From positions 3,945,421 to 4,009,420 of the forward strand of contig NZ_AP018178.1 of NCBI RefSeq assembly GCF_002368195.1: 64,000 nucleotides of DNA, written 5' to 3'. This DNA comes from Calothrix sp. NIES-2100 (GTDB lineage: Bacteria > Cyanobacteriota > Cyanobacteriia > Cyanobacteriales > Nostocaceae). Under the pieces are notes generated by a model. It searched no databases. It was not told where the DNA came from and saw nothing but the letters and a program-made list of their open reading frames with translations. Positions 10,601 to 18,493 of the stretch are shown here, piece by piece. Position 1 is the first letter of the stretch, and each line of letters begins with the position of its first letter. The position numbers and the translations under genes were made by a program.

Positions 10601-13433
10601 TCACCATTTTGGCGCTAAGAAAGGGCAATAAACCAGGCATTCCCACAAAAACTGCGGAAAATAATTTGCTTAAAAGTTGCATTGCTGCCAAGGATGTAGG
10701 ATTAGTCATTACTGGCAGATCCACTAAGTCTGCAATCTCTCTGTCTTGGAGTTGGCGCGCAATAACTTTTAGAGCTTTGTTTATCTCGCTGGTATCAGAT
10801 TCCCTAGGCAATTCTACCCCCAATTGTAACAGTCCATTCCTGGCTGTAGCGATCGCCTCTAACATCTGGCTTTGTGCTGTCTGTGCAGCGATTTGAATTG
10901 CGTAAATTTTAACTTTGTCTAAAATAGACTTGGCTGCTTGTAACACTATGACTGCCATCTGTTGCATAGCATCAATGTCACCATTCAAATAGGCAACTTC
11001 AGCAGCAGCAATATAGAGATTTAAAGTTAATTCGTACTGAGTTTGCCAGCAATTTGTCTGTAATAACTCAATTCCTGTTTGTAAATATACTCTGGCGGCG
11101 GCGTAAGCTGTAGAATTTACCGCCTTACCTGCGGCTTGTAAGTTCAGCTGAGCTAATGCTTCTTGTTCACTTGCTTGAGTAATTAACTCTTGTCCTAAAT
11201 TCAAATGCTCAACAATATCAAAGAGTTTTTCTTCTTGTTCGATAGCCGATAAATTTTGCCGGAGTAACTGACCAATTTTCAGATGAGTTACTGTTTTTTG
11301 ATCATCAGGAATCAGTGAATAAGCTGCTTGCTGTACTCGGTCATGTAAAAACTTATAAACAACCTTCACTGATTCGGTATCGTTGGTAATTTGTGGTTGA
11401 TTATCTACCAATAATTCTTGTTGATAAAATTTATAAACATCATTAATTGGGATAATCAAACCTTCTTGTAAAGCTTTCCACAAACAAGCTGCTGTTTCTA
11501 TCTCTGACTGTTCAGAAACAATTGCTAAAGTTGCCAAATCAAAAGAATTACCAATACAAGCAGCTAACTGCAATACATTTTGCGTTGATGGCGGCAATCT
11601 GCGCAATTGAAATGTCATAAAAGCCACGACATCATCGGTAACTGCTTGCTGAGTCACTTGGGTAATGTCACATTCCCAAAAGCTTAATTCCCAGTTAAAC
11701 TGAAGCAGTTTATCTTGATATAACGCTTTAAGAAATTGGGTGGTAAAAAACGGATTACCTTGTGTTTTCTGAAAGATTAATTGCGAAAGATTCCAGGACA
11801 AATCTTTTGAACATTTCAATGTATCCGCCACTAACTGATTGACTTGAACTTGACTTAAAGGTGTGAGAGTAATTGTATTAATTGTGACTAAGGTTTTGGC
11901 AAATTCATTTAAAGTTATCATTAAAGGATGGGCGGGGTGAACTTCGCGATCGCGATATGCACCAATGATGAAAAGATGCCCAGTATCAGCTATTAATAAT
12001 TGCATTAACTTCAGCGATGCTGAATCAGCCCATTGCAAATCATCTAAAAATATCACTAATGGATGTTCAGCAGTAGTAAAGACTTGGGTAAACTTTTGGA
12101 ATAATAAATTAAAACGATTTTGGGCAGCCGTTGCTGATAATTCTGGTGCTGGTGGTTGCTTACCAATAATGCGTTCTAATTCGGGGATGACTTCAATAAT
12201 TACCTGTCCATTATCCCCAACAGCCGCTAAAATATTGCGCCGCCATGAATGCATTTGAGCATCGTTATTAGTTAATAATTGCGCCATTAAATCGCGGAAG
12301 GCTTGGACAAATGCACTCAAAGGTATATTCCGATGAAATTGGTCAAATTTGCCTTTAATAAAATAGCCTTTCTGCCGGACAATTGGTTTGTGAACTTCGT
12401 TGACGACTGCGGTTTTACCAATACCAGAAAACCCAGCAACTAGCATCATTTCTGTAGCACCAAGGCTGACTCTGGCAAATGCTTGCAGCAGGGTTGTAAC
12501 TTCGGTTTCTCTACCATAAAGTTGATCGGGGATGAGGAAGCGATCGCACACATCCCTTTGAGCTATTGGGAAGTTTTCTATTTTGCCTGTTTCCTTTATT
12601 TGAAACCAGCAATTTTCTAAATCTGATTTTAAACCCAATGTACTTTGATAACGCTCTTCGGCATTTTTCGCCATCAATTTGTGAACGATTTCCGAAAGTA
12701 CAATCGGGATTTGTGGGTTAATTTCATGTACTGGGGTTGCGGTTTTAGCAATATGACAATGTATCAACTCCATTGGATCGTTTGATGGAAATGGTAACTC
12801 ACCTGTGAGTAATTCATAGAAAGTGACACCAGTTGAATAAAAATCAGTGCGGTAGTCAATACCACGATTCATCCTGCCTGTTTGTTCTGGAGAAATATAA
12901 GCTAGTGTCCCTTCTAAAATATTGGGACTGATTAGTGTTTGGGTTTCTCGAGGCAGCAAAGATGCAATACTAAAGTCAATTAATTTAATTTGTTTTGTTT
13001 GGGGATTAATTAAAATATTGCTGGGTTTAATATCTTTATGAATAATGCACTCTCGATAGAGTATTTCTAGAGCATTGCATAGGGTGATGGCAATTTGGAA
13101 AAAATCTGGGAGAGACTTGGTATTGAATGTTTCTCCAGAGGTAAAATAATCTTTTAAAGAAATGCCCCCAAAATCTTCCATTACCAAGGCGTAACCATTT
13201 TGGTAGGTTTCTAAGCCATAGATTTGGATGATTACAGGTGAGTTAAGATTTTTGGCGATGGTGTATTGATTGCGAAATTGCACCAGTTCGCTGAAATTAG
13301 GATAGGGATTTTTCAGCAGTTTAATGACTACTGGTAATGCGTCATTTTCTCGATACCCTTGATAAACAAGGGTTCTCGAACCATTGTAGAGCTGTTCACT
13401 AAGGTGGTATCCGGAAATATATACTGGAGTCAT
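7608..13433 (-). CDS. Multi-sensor hybrid Ser/Thr kinase - AAA ATPase - GAF - PAS - histidine kinase
   Basis: This is a single polypeptide of 1941 residues. The order is a Ser/Thr kinase (about 7-270, catalytic HKDIKPSN near 132-139), an AAA-16-type ATPase (P-loop GFSGIGKT near 333, VIFLDDLQWAD Walker B), a long helical TPR-like middle, a GAF domain (about 1345-1510), a PAS/PAC domain (about 1518-1625), a HisKA phosphoacceptor (GVAHEMNNPLGF, near 1685) and an HATPase (DNGKGMG, GTGLGLAI) to the C-terminus. The family is common in filamentous cyanobacteria, and some members act in heterocyst or stress signalling. No receiver domain is fused, so a separate response regulator is expected. A hairpin lies just before the start codon, and the stop overlaps the antiporter gene. 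Confidence 0.93.
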   Translation of the reverse strand: MTPVYISGYHLSEQLYNGSRTLVYQGYRENDALPVVIKLLKNPYPNFSELVQFRNQYTIAKNLNSPVIIQIYGLETYQNGYALVMEDFGGISLKDYFTSGETFNTKSLPDFFQIAITLCNALEILYRECIIHKDIKPSNILINPQTKQIKLIDFSIASLLPRETQTLISPNILEGTLAYISPEQTGRMNRGIDYRTDFYSTGVTFYELLTGELPFPSNDPMELIHCHIAKTATPVHEINPQIPIVLSEIVHKLMAKNAEERYQSTLGLKSDLENCWFQIKETGKIENFPIAQRDVCDRFLIPDQLYGRETEVTTLLQAFARVSLGATEMMLVAGFSGIGKTAVVNEVHKPIVRQKGYFIKGKFDQFHRNIPLSAFVQAFRDLMAQLLTNNDAQMHSWRRNILAAVGDNGQVIIEVIPELERIIGKQPPAPELSATAAQNRFNLLFQKFTQVFTTAEHPLVIFLDDLQWADSASLKLMQLLIADTGHLFIIGAYRDREVHPAHPLMITLNEFAKTLVTINTITLTPLSQVQVNQLVADTLKCSKDLSWNLSQLIFQKTQGNPFFTTQFLKALYQDKLLQFNWELSFWECDITQVTQQAVTDDVVAFMTFQLRRLPPSTQNVLQLAACIGNSFDLATLAIVSEQSEIETAACLWKALQEGLIIPINDVYKFYQQELLVDNQPQITNDTESVKVVYKFLHDRVQQAAYSLIPDDQKTVTHLKIGQLLRQNLSAIEQEEKLFDIVEHLNLGQELITQASEQEALAQLNLQAAGKAVNSTAYAAARVYLQTGIELLQTNCWQTQYELTLNLYIAAAEVAYLNGDIDAMQQMAVIVLQAAKSILDKVKIYAIQIAAQTAQSQMLEAIATARNGLLQLGVELPRESDTSEINKALKVIARQLQDREIADLVDLPVMTNPTSLAAMQLLSKLFSAVFVGMPGLLPFLSAKMVSLSLQFGNAPTSTVGYAIHGLVLCNFVGEVETGYSFGKLALNLVERFNLPEYHSMTLHLFGDFIQHQREALLATTQTLKDSYRIGMETGDFLRAGYSIVGYNSLRFLSGVELDICESELTTYSSALAEIKQFSPQVYLNLTWQTVKNLRETVSQPDCLIGTAYDETVMFSKHHQDYELTAIAMVYIDKLMLAYSWGNYSAAINYIEQVQPYLMAVSGLIYVPIFHFYAALTYLALFPTQPEHQQAEILTLAQTYQTSLHQWAQNAPMNHLHKWYLVEAEKQRVLGEKIAAIECYDKAISLAQDHQFIHEEALANELAAKFYLDWDKKQFAQLYIINAYYCYARWGAKAKVNHLEKSYPQLLQPILLQQRINLNPLETLAVRGVSSSNRTSSSDSTSISEVLDFTSVLKAAIAISSSLELDTLISSLTRIILENSGAKKVVLLLPQDNTWQVRAITWIDEREIQTLLAPQSLDNCADIPNEIIYYVKNTQKTIALNNCQTDIPGLMGKYMLEHQPQSVLCTPIINQGHLLGILYLENQLTNGVFTSDRLSVLKFLCAQAAISLDNSQLYHHLQEREKFLSSIYEGVGCLIFVVDVRDGEQFEYTGWSKSCELAVGIPAAQVLGKTPQELHPKDQGTAVYKNYLRCYQTGIAVTYEECLIFNGEETWWLTTLSPLKDETGKVYRLIGTTINISDRRQAEKAVSEKSQALTTALDDLQQAQLKIVQSEKMSALGNLVAGVAHEMNNPLGFISSSLKQAKPTITDIVTHLQLYQENFPNHSNEIIDHAEEIDLDYILEDIPKVMDAMVMACDRLKNISTSLRTFSRADKDYKVPFNIHEGIDSTILILKHRLKANEQRPAIEVKTEYGKLPQIECFPGQLNQVFMNILANAIDALDETNHGRSFAEIQARPNRITVKTSLAENQVKIIIADNGKGMGEDIITKIFDHLFTTKAVGKGTGLGLAIARQIVEETHAGKLRCNSVLGEGTEFLIELPISGIRLS

Positions 13434-13441
13434 GCTCTTAC

Positions 13442-13472
13442 CACTAAATCTTGATAAGTTACAGATTTAGTG
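13442..13472 (-). promoter_or_regulatory. Hairpin immediately upstream of the multi-kinase start
   Basis: The arms CACTAAATCT and AGATTTAGTG pair perfectly around an 11-nt loop, 8 nt before the kinase ATG (minus strand). No T-run follows on the minus strand, so it is unlikely to be a simple terminator of the upstream LysR gene. It could affect ribosome access. That function is inferred. Confidence 0.45.
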
Positions 13473-13536
13473 TTCCCAAACGAGTCTTAAAATGCTCAAT
13501 TGTATGACTAGCCTAATTCCTGATATTGGAGCTAGG

Positions 13537-14469
13537 TTAATAGACACCAGGAGAAATTTCTCTGACTACATTGAGGAAATTAAATAAAATTTTTGAGTGA
13601 TTATCTCGTCGCCAAGCGATCGCCATTTGAAACATCGGCACTTTGCCGATGATTTCTCGATACACAACACCAGTACGCTGAAGATTCATCACATTGGCTG
13701 GTAATAATGCTACCCCCATTTCACTCGCAACCAAACCGAGGACTGTTGGCATCCATGTAGCTTCTTGCACTACATTTGGGTGAAATCCGGCTTCTATACA
13801 AGCCATTCGCGTCAGTTGATGTAGTGCTGGTACTGTTTCACGACAAGGAAGTATAAAAGGTTCATTGGCAAAATCTGCGAGTTGAACTTGTGGATTATTA
13901 GCTAAGGAATGTTGCTGAGGTAGTACCATCACCAGTGGTTCTTTGCTGATAACTTCGTAGGTAAGAACATGGTGCTTGTCCACATCTTGTAAATTGTATA
14001 AATTCTCAAAATCTACATCTAGAGTCCGATTTTGCAGTCTTTGGCGACTCTCTTTACATAACAGCTCTTGCAATACTAAATCTACCTGCGGGAATTTCTG
14101 ACGAAAAACACGGAGAATATCTGGCAACAAACTATTAGAAATCGAAGTATTAATGCCAATGCTTAATCGTCCAATCTCACCCTGCTTTGCTTGTTGAGAT
14201 AAGTGTTGAAACTGCTCAACTTGTCCTAGGAGGTGTTGTGCTTGTTTCAGAAATACTTTGCCGTAAGATGTTAGTTCCAAGCGAGGGTTACGGACAAACA
14301 GTTCTACGCCTAATTCTTCTTCTAGTTGTTGAATTTGTCTGGTGAGATAGGGCTGAGGAATGTGCAGTTCTTTGGCAGCATGACTGAGATTTATATCTTC
14401 TTGCTCTGCTAAAAATACAAAACGTTTTAGACGTTCTATATTTATGGGTTTTCGATATTCTGGGTTCAT
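13537..14469 (-). CDS. LysR-family transcriptional regulator
   Basis: The protein has 310 residues. The N-terminal winged HTH spans about residues 9-68 (RLKRFVFLAEQEDINLSHAAKELHIPQPYLTRQIQQLEEELG). A periplasmic-binding-like effector domain follows (GRLSIGINTSISNSLLPDILRVFRQKFPQ). It is divergent from the aspartoacylase-family gene with a gap of about 150 bp, the classic arrangement for a LysR protein controlling its neighbour. The effector is unknown. It lies upstream of, and in the same direction as, the multi-kinase, about 100 bp apart. Confidence 0.92.
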   Translation of the reverse strand: MNPEYRKPINIERLKRFVFLAEQEDINLSHAAKELHIPQPYLTRQIQQLEEELGVELFVRNPRLELTSYGKVFLKQAQHLLGQVEQFQHLSQQAKQGEIGRLSIGINTSISNSLLPDILRVFRQKFPQVDLVLQELLCKESRQRLQNRTLDVDFENLYNLQDVDKHHVLTYEVISKEPLVMVLPQQHSLANNPQVQLADFANEPFILPCRETVPALHQLTRMACIEAGFHPNVVQEATWMPTVLGLVASEMGVALLPANVMNLQRTGVVYREIIGKVPMFQMAIAWRRDNHSKILFNFLNVVREISPGVY

Positions 14470-14625
14470 TTTAAACCAGATTTGTTAAAAGTAGATAGAT
14501 ATCATCAAAATTACTACGAATTTTCAACTTATATGCATACCAATTTAGATATAGCCCCATAACTAGATTTATAGTCAGTGACATCCTAAAATTAATTGCA
14601 ACAATCACTGGAAGAGAAAAATTTG

Positions 14626-15528
14626 ATGACAAACATAATACACTCAATTCAACGAGCGTTAATAGTTGCGGGAGTTCACGGAAATGAACTTAATGGTATT
14701 TATGCCCTCAAAAAATTTGTACAGCATCCCGATTTGATACGTCGAAATAGCTTTGAAACTTTGACATTGCTAGCGAATCCCAAAGCATTTGCAGCAGTAC
14801 GTCGATATATTGATCAAGACCTCAACCGGAGTTTTAGAAAGTCCGATTTACAAGATTTGACGCGCTCTAGTTATGAAGATATCCGAGCCAAAGAAATCAA
14901 TTATTTATTTGGTGCAAATGGCAAAACTCCGGTTGATGTGATTTTAGATATTCATAGCACAACTGCAAACATGGGCTTAACTGTAATCACCAACGATCGC
15001 CCTTTCAACCTGCAATTAGTTGCTTATCTTCAAAGCTTAAAACCTGCGGTAAATATCTACATATTACCTAAGTCGAAAGAATCCTCTAGTTTGCCATCTA
15101 TTTGTGAATTCGGCTGCACAATTGAAGTGGGAGCAGTAGCTCAAGGCGTTTTACAAGCTGATTGCTTTCAGCAAACTGAAGCCTTGATCATCAATGCTTT
15201 AAATTACTTGGAAAAATATAATCGCGGAGAAATTCTACCTTTTGACAACAGCCTCACCATTTATCGCCATCTGGGAACGATTGATTATCCCAAAAATGAA
15301 TCTGGTGAATTGCAAGCGATGATTCATCCGCAACTTCAGTTTCAAGATTATCAGCCACTTGCTCCAGGACAACCGATGTTTTTAACTTTTGATGGACAGA
15401 CTATTACTTACGAAGGTGAATTAACTGTGTATCCAGTTTTTATTAACGAAGCTGCTTATTACGAAAAGGGAATTGCTATGTGTTTAACTCAAAAGCAGCT
15501 AATTCATAATTATCAATTATCAGATTAG
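14626..15528 (+). CDS. Aspartoacylase / succinylglutamate desuccinylase-family zinc amidohydrolase
   Basis: The protein has 300 residues from the ATG at 14626. A TTG start at 14596 is possible, but GGAAGAG at 14610-14616 is well placed for the ATG. Zinc and catalytic features of the AspA/AstE family are visible: GVHGNELNG (H and E ligands), NPKAFAAVRRYIDQDLNRSF and DIHSTTANMG (third ligand His), and IEVGAVAQG with a catalytic-type Glu. Family members release acetate and aspartate from N-acetylaspartate or act on related N-acyl or N-substituted amino acids. The true substrate in cyanobacteria is unclear from sequence. It is probably regulated by the divergent LysR protein. Confidence 0.85.
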   Translation: MTNIIHSIQRALIVAGVHGNELNGIYALKKFVQHPDLIRRNSFETLTLLANPKAFAAVRRYIDQDLNRSFRKSDLQDLTRSSYEDIRAKEINYLFGANGKTPVDVILDIHSTTANMGLTVITNDRPFNLQLVAYLQSLKPAVNIYILPKSKESSSLPSICEFGCTIEVGAVAQGVLQADCFQQTEALIINALNYLEKYNRGEILPFDNSLTIYRHLGTIDYPKNESGELQAMIHPQLQFQDYQPLAPGQPMFLTFDGQTITYEGELTVYPVFINEAAYYEKGIAMCLTQKQLIHNYQLSD

Positions 15529-15583
15529 CTACTTACACCAATTATCCAAAATTCAGCGACAGATTCTTAATTTGGAATTTTAA

Positions 15584-15610
15584 ACCTTCGACTACGCTCA
15601 GAGTCAAGGC
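15584..15610. repeat. CTTCGACTACGCTCAG-type dispersed repeat
   Basis: The imperfect palindrome CCTTCGACTACGCTCAGAG...CAAGG belongs to the same family as the in-frame copy inside the CHAT gene (31397-31426). It lies in the intergenic space after the aspartoacylase gene, near a second hairpin at about 15740-15775 (GATCCCCGA...TCAGGGATC). Confidence 0.55.
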
Positions 15611-15787
15611 TCTATAGTGCGATCGCTGATTTTATAGGATGAGTGAACGTGCAACCTAACATATTATCTTCAGAAGCTTCTGATTATCTCGAAAGCTTCA
15701 AGCGATCGCACTTTCAAATTATCCCATGCTCTTCAAAACAAGATCCCCGAAGGAAAGAAGTCAGGGATCTGAGGGTATGTAGGACTG

Positions 15788-16987
15788 CTATAATCTCACC
15801 CAGTTAAGTTCCTTTGTGGACTCATTCCAATGCCAACGCAATAAATTAGCGGGTTGATGGGGTGCAATTCCTGATAAAGCGATCGCTTTTCTGGGTGCAT
15901 CGGTGGCTAGTAAAATGGCTGTTTCTACGTCACAAATCCCCCACTTCACCAAGTTCTGCACACCCACCAATAAAGGTAAAGTCGTCCCTGATAAAGTACC
16001 ATCAGCTAATCTCGCCGTCCCGTTTTTGACTTCTATTTGCCGAATATCCCAAGGATACACCCCATCGGGTAGCCCCAGAGGCGCGAGAGCATCGCTGACG
16101 AGAAACAGTCCTTTGGTAGCACGGAGTAAAATTTGCAACATTGTCGGTGCGACATGTTGTCCATCGGCTATAAAACCACACATCACACCAGGATGGGTAA
16201 TTGCTGCGCCTAATAATCCTGGTTCGCGGTGATGTAATGGTGGCATAGCGTTGAAGGCATGGGTTACCATTGTGGCACCAAGTTCAAAAGCATGTTGCGC
16301 TTGGGCTACTGTGGCTTGAGAATGGCCTAAACTGACAGTGATACCCAAAGAACGCAAATATGGGATAACCTCATCAGTGGGATCTAACTCTGGCGCTAGG
16401 GTGATGACTTTGACAATCTGGGCATAATCACCCAAAACACGCTTTACTTGCTCAATTGTTAGGGGTAACAGGTATTCTGCTGGATGTGCGCCGCGTTTTT
16501 GCGAATTTAAAAATGGCCCTTCTAGATGTACGCCCAGAATTTGAGCATTTAACCTCACCCCTAACCCCTCTCTTTCAAGGAGAGGGGAGGAATTATAATC
16601 AGCGATGATCGAAAGCGATCGCTGAATATTTTCTACTGAAGTTGTCACCAATGTCGGTAAAAATCCATCTACACCCATATTACCCAAGAATTGCGCAATT
16701 TTTGGCAGCAAGTGGGCATTATCTGCTTGCAATTCTGGAAATGCTAATCCCAATGCGCCGTTAATCTGCAAATCAACACCACCCAAGGAAATCCAATCAC
16801 CTGCAACATCTAACACTTGCAAGTCTTTTGATGGAAAGCGTTTCAACACAGTACCCATCGTTAAGATATGCTCAATTATGCCCTGTTGATTAATCAAGAG
16901 CATTTGCAAGCCTTGGTACCCTGGTACTCGTGCATTGATAATATCTAGATTTGTGGCGATCGCGCTTGGTGTTGCTTTAGTCATCAC
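15788..16987 (-). CDS. nagA: N-acetylglucosamine-6-phosphate deacetylase
   Basis: The enzyme (399 residues) deacetylates GlcNAc-6-phosphate to glucosamine-6-phosphate in amino-sugar and cell-wall recycling. Family signatures are present: GVDLQINGALGLAFPE, the metal-binding GVHLEGPFL Glu, SLGHSQAT and THAFNAMPPLHHREPG histidines, and VSDALAPLGLPDG with the catalytic Asp. An extra segment at about residues 133-146 (SSPLLEREGLGVRLN) is encoded by a palindromic repeat inserted in frame. The gene is divergent from purE. Confidence 0.93.
   Translation of the reverse strand: MMTKATPSAIATNLDIINARVPGYQGLQMLLINQQGIIEHILTMGTVLKRFPSKDLQVLDVAGDWISLGGVDLQINGALGLAFPELQADNAHLLPKIAQFLGNMGVDGFLPTLVTTSVENIQRSLSIIADYNSSPLLEREGLGVRLNAQILGVHLEGPFLNSQKRGAHPAEYLLPLTIEQVKRVLGDYAQIVKVITLAPELDPTDEVIPYLRSLGITVSLGHSQATVAQAQHAFELGATMVTHAFNAMPPLHHREPGLLGAAITHPGVMCGFIADGQHVAPTMLQILLRATKGLFLVSDALAPLGLPDGVYPWDIRQIEVKNGTARLADGTLSGTTLPLLVGVQNLVKWGICDVETAILLATDAPRKAIALSGIAPHQPANLLRWHWNESTKELNWVRL
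16551..16590. repeat. Palindromic repeat inside nagA
   Basis: CCCTAACCCCTCTC, a TTTCAAG loop and GAGAGGGGAGG form a foldback within the nagA reading frame. It encodes the low-conservation segment LLEREGLGVRL without disrupting the frame. It is related to the intergenic repeats at 4013 and 41852. Confidence 0.75.
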
Positions 16988-17060
16988 ATTGGCGGGAAAA
17001 TGGCTAAATCTGATTTTAGTAGGACTTACGCAACTGACACACTAAATTCAGGTTAGGGTT

Positions 17061-17150
17061 GTCATTTGTCATTTGTCATTTGTGAACAACCAATGACCAT
17101 TGACCATTAATCCAAAATCCCAAATCCAAAATCCAAAATCCAAAATCTAA
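17061..17150. repeat. Heptanucleotide short tandem repeats before purE
   Basis: GTCATTT-type units (17061-17082), TGACCAT units (about 17093-17108) and ATCCAAA units (17109-17150) run up to within a few bases of the purE ATG. Such heptameric STRR arrays are characteristic of heterocystous cyanobacteria. They replace any recognisable ribosome site here. Confidence 0.8.
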
Positions 17151-17156
17151 AATTCT

Positions 17157-17672
17157 ATGGCTCCCCTTATCGGTATTATCATGGGCAGTGATTCTGACTT
17201 GCCCACCATGAAAGACGCGATCGCAGTTTGTGACGAATTTGGTGTTGAGCGCGAAGTGGCGATCGTTTCTGCTCATCGCACCCCAGAACGCATGGTGCAA
17301 TACGCTCAACTTGCACATCAACGCGGCATTAAGGTGATTATCGCTGGTGCTGGTGGTGCTGCCCATCTTCCGGGAATGGTAGCTTCTTTAACGCCACTTC
17401 CAGTAATTGGTGTGCCTGTAGCTACTCGTAACTTGCAAGGTGTAGATTCTTTGTATTCAATTGTACAAATGCCTGCTGGTATACCTGTAGCAACAGTAGC
17501 TATAGGTAATGCAAAAAATGCTGGTCTTTTAGCAGTTCAAATTCTCGCTACCCAGCAACCAGAATTACTGGAAAAAGTCCAAAAATACCGACAAACGCTG
17601 TCTGAATCAGTCATGGCAAAGCAAGCCAAACTAGAACAACTCGGCTACGAAAAATATTTAGAACTGGATTAA
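17157..17672 (+). CDS. purE: 5-(carboxyamino)imidazole ribonucleotide mutase
   Basis: The protein (171 residues) converts N5-CAIR to CAIR in purine synthesis. The PurE class I signature is clear: IGIIMGSDSDLPTM (phosphate loop), VSAHRTPERM (catalytic His), AGAGGAAHLPGMVA and GVPVATRNLQGVDSLYSIVQMPAGIPVATVAIG. The length matches the family. It is divergent from nagA. The ATG directly follows an STRR array, with no evident Shine-Dalgarno sequence. Confidence 0.97.
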   Translation: MAPLIGIIMGSDSDLPTMKDAIAVCDEFGVEREVAIVSAHRTPERMVQYAQLAHQRGIKVIIAGAGGAAHLPGMVASLTPLPVIGVPVATRNLQGVDSLYSIVQMPAGIPVATVAIGNAKNAGLLAVQILATQQPELLEKVQKYRQTLSESVMAKQAKLEQLGYEKYLELD

Positions 17673-18493
17673 AACTGGAATTGTAAGTAATATTTTATAG
17701 CCCAAGCGGAGAGTTAATTGTAATTAAACAACTAAGTATGTCATAAAACTACTGTATTTGTATTGTCATTAATTATGCAATGTAAAGATTAGAACAGCTT
17801 TTACGGAACAAAGTTTGTTTAATCTTTTGTATGAAAAATTAATATTTTTTGGTTTTTTTTAATTCTGATGTCAGGAAATGCTGAAATACAGAGAATTCAG
17901 TTTGCTGAACTCAAATATTCAGCAGCTCATGTCAGAGGTTAAACAAACAAATCGTATATCCTGATACAGAATTATGTTTTTGGTAACATAGACAATCAAT
18001 CAAATTTATGAGTGAGTTTATAAAAAACTTGTCTTGAGGAATTACTTGATCTAATTCTTAAAAACAACATTTTATAAATTCAAAACCCACATTTTGTAGA
18101 ATTCGGAGTTGCCATCATAAGTTAATCCAGTTGTAAATTGAACATTTTTTCATGTTTGTGTAGCGTCTGGGACATTAGTCCTCTGTGATCAAGTTATGAG
18201 CGGAGGCTTTTGGCGGTAAAATTTTGCGCTTTCTGCTTTGTTAACACCAATGACTAATGACAAAGGATAATCTGCATGAATCAATGTCCAGTTTAGTTAA
18301 AAATTAAAGATTTAGTGAAAACAGCTTGACTGATTGTTGTCGAAGCTACATAATAATTGTTTCTTTCAACTCATCCCAAAATTTGCCAAGTTATTTACAA
18401 AAGTAGCAATAGTTTCCTAAACTTTTATTTAGGTTATTTGAGTTTCTGGTTGGCAAACTAATTGCTTGCATCACAAATGTCAAAAATGTCTTG
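17673..18493. other. Gene-free 820-bp leader region of the first ammonium transporter
   Basis: The region is AT-rich and no plausible gene is found on either strand. It holds a GTA-N8-TAC site at 17954-17967 with a TAACAT hexamer downstream. The long distance to the gene suggests an extended 5' leader or an unannotated small RNA. I did not recognise a known riboswitch. Confidence 0.6.
17954..17967 (+). promoter_or_regulatory. Candidate NtcA-binding site upstream of the first amt gene
   Basis: The sequence GTATATCCTGATAC fits the GTA-N8-TAC consensus for NtcA, the cyanobacterial nitrogen regulator. A TAN3T-type -10 (TAACAT, 17984-17989) follows after 16 nt, shorter than the usual 22-23 nt. 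The site lies about 530 bp before the start codon. The match is visible; control of the gene is inferred from its function in ammonium uptake. Confidence 0.5.

Noticed and set aside
18140..18260. Possible glutamine or other riboswitch in the amt leader
   Set aside because: I looked for known conserved riboswitch cores by eye and found none convincing.
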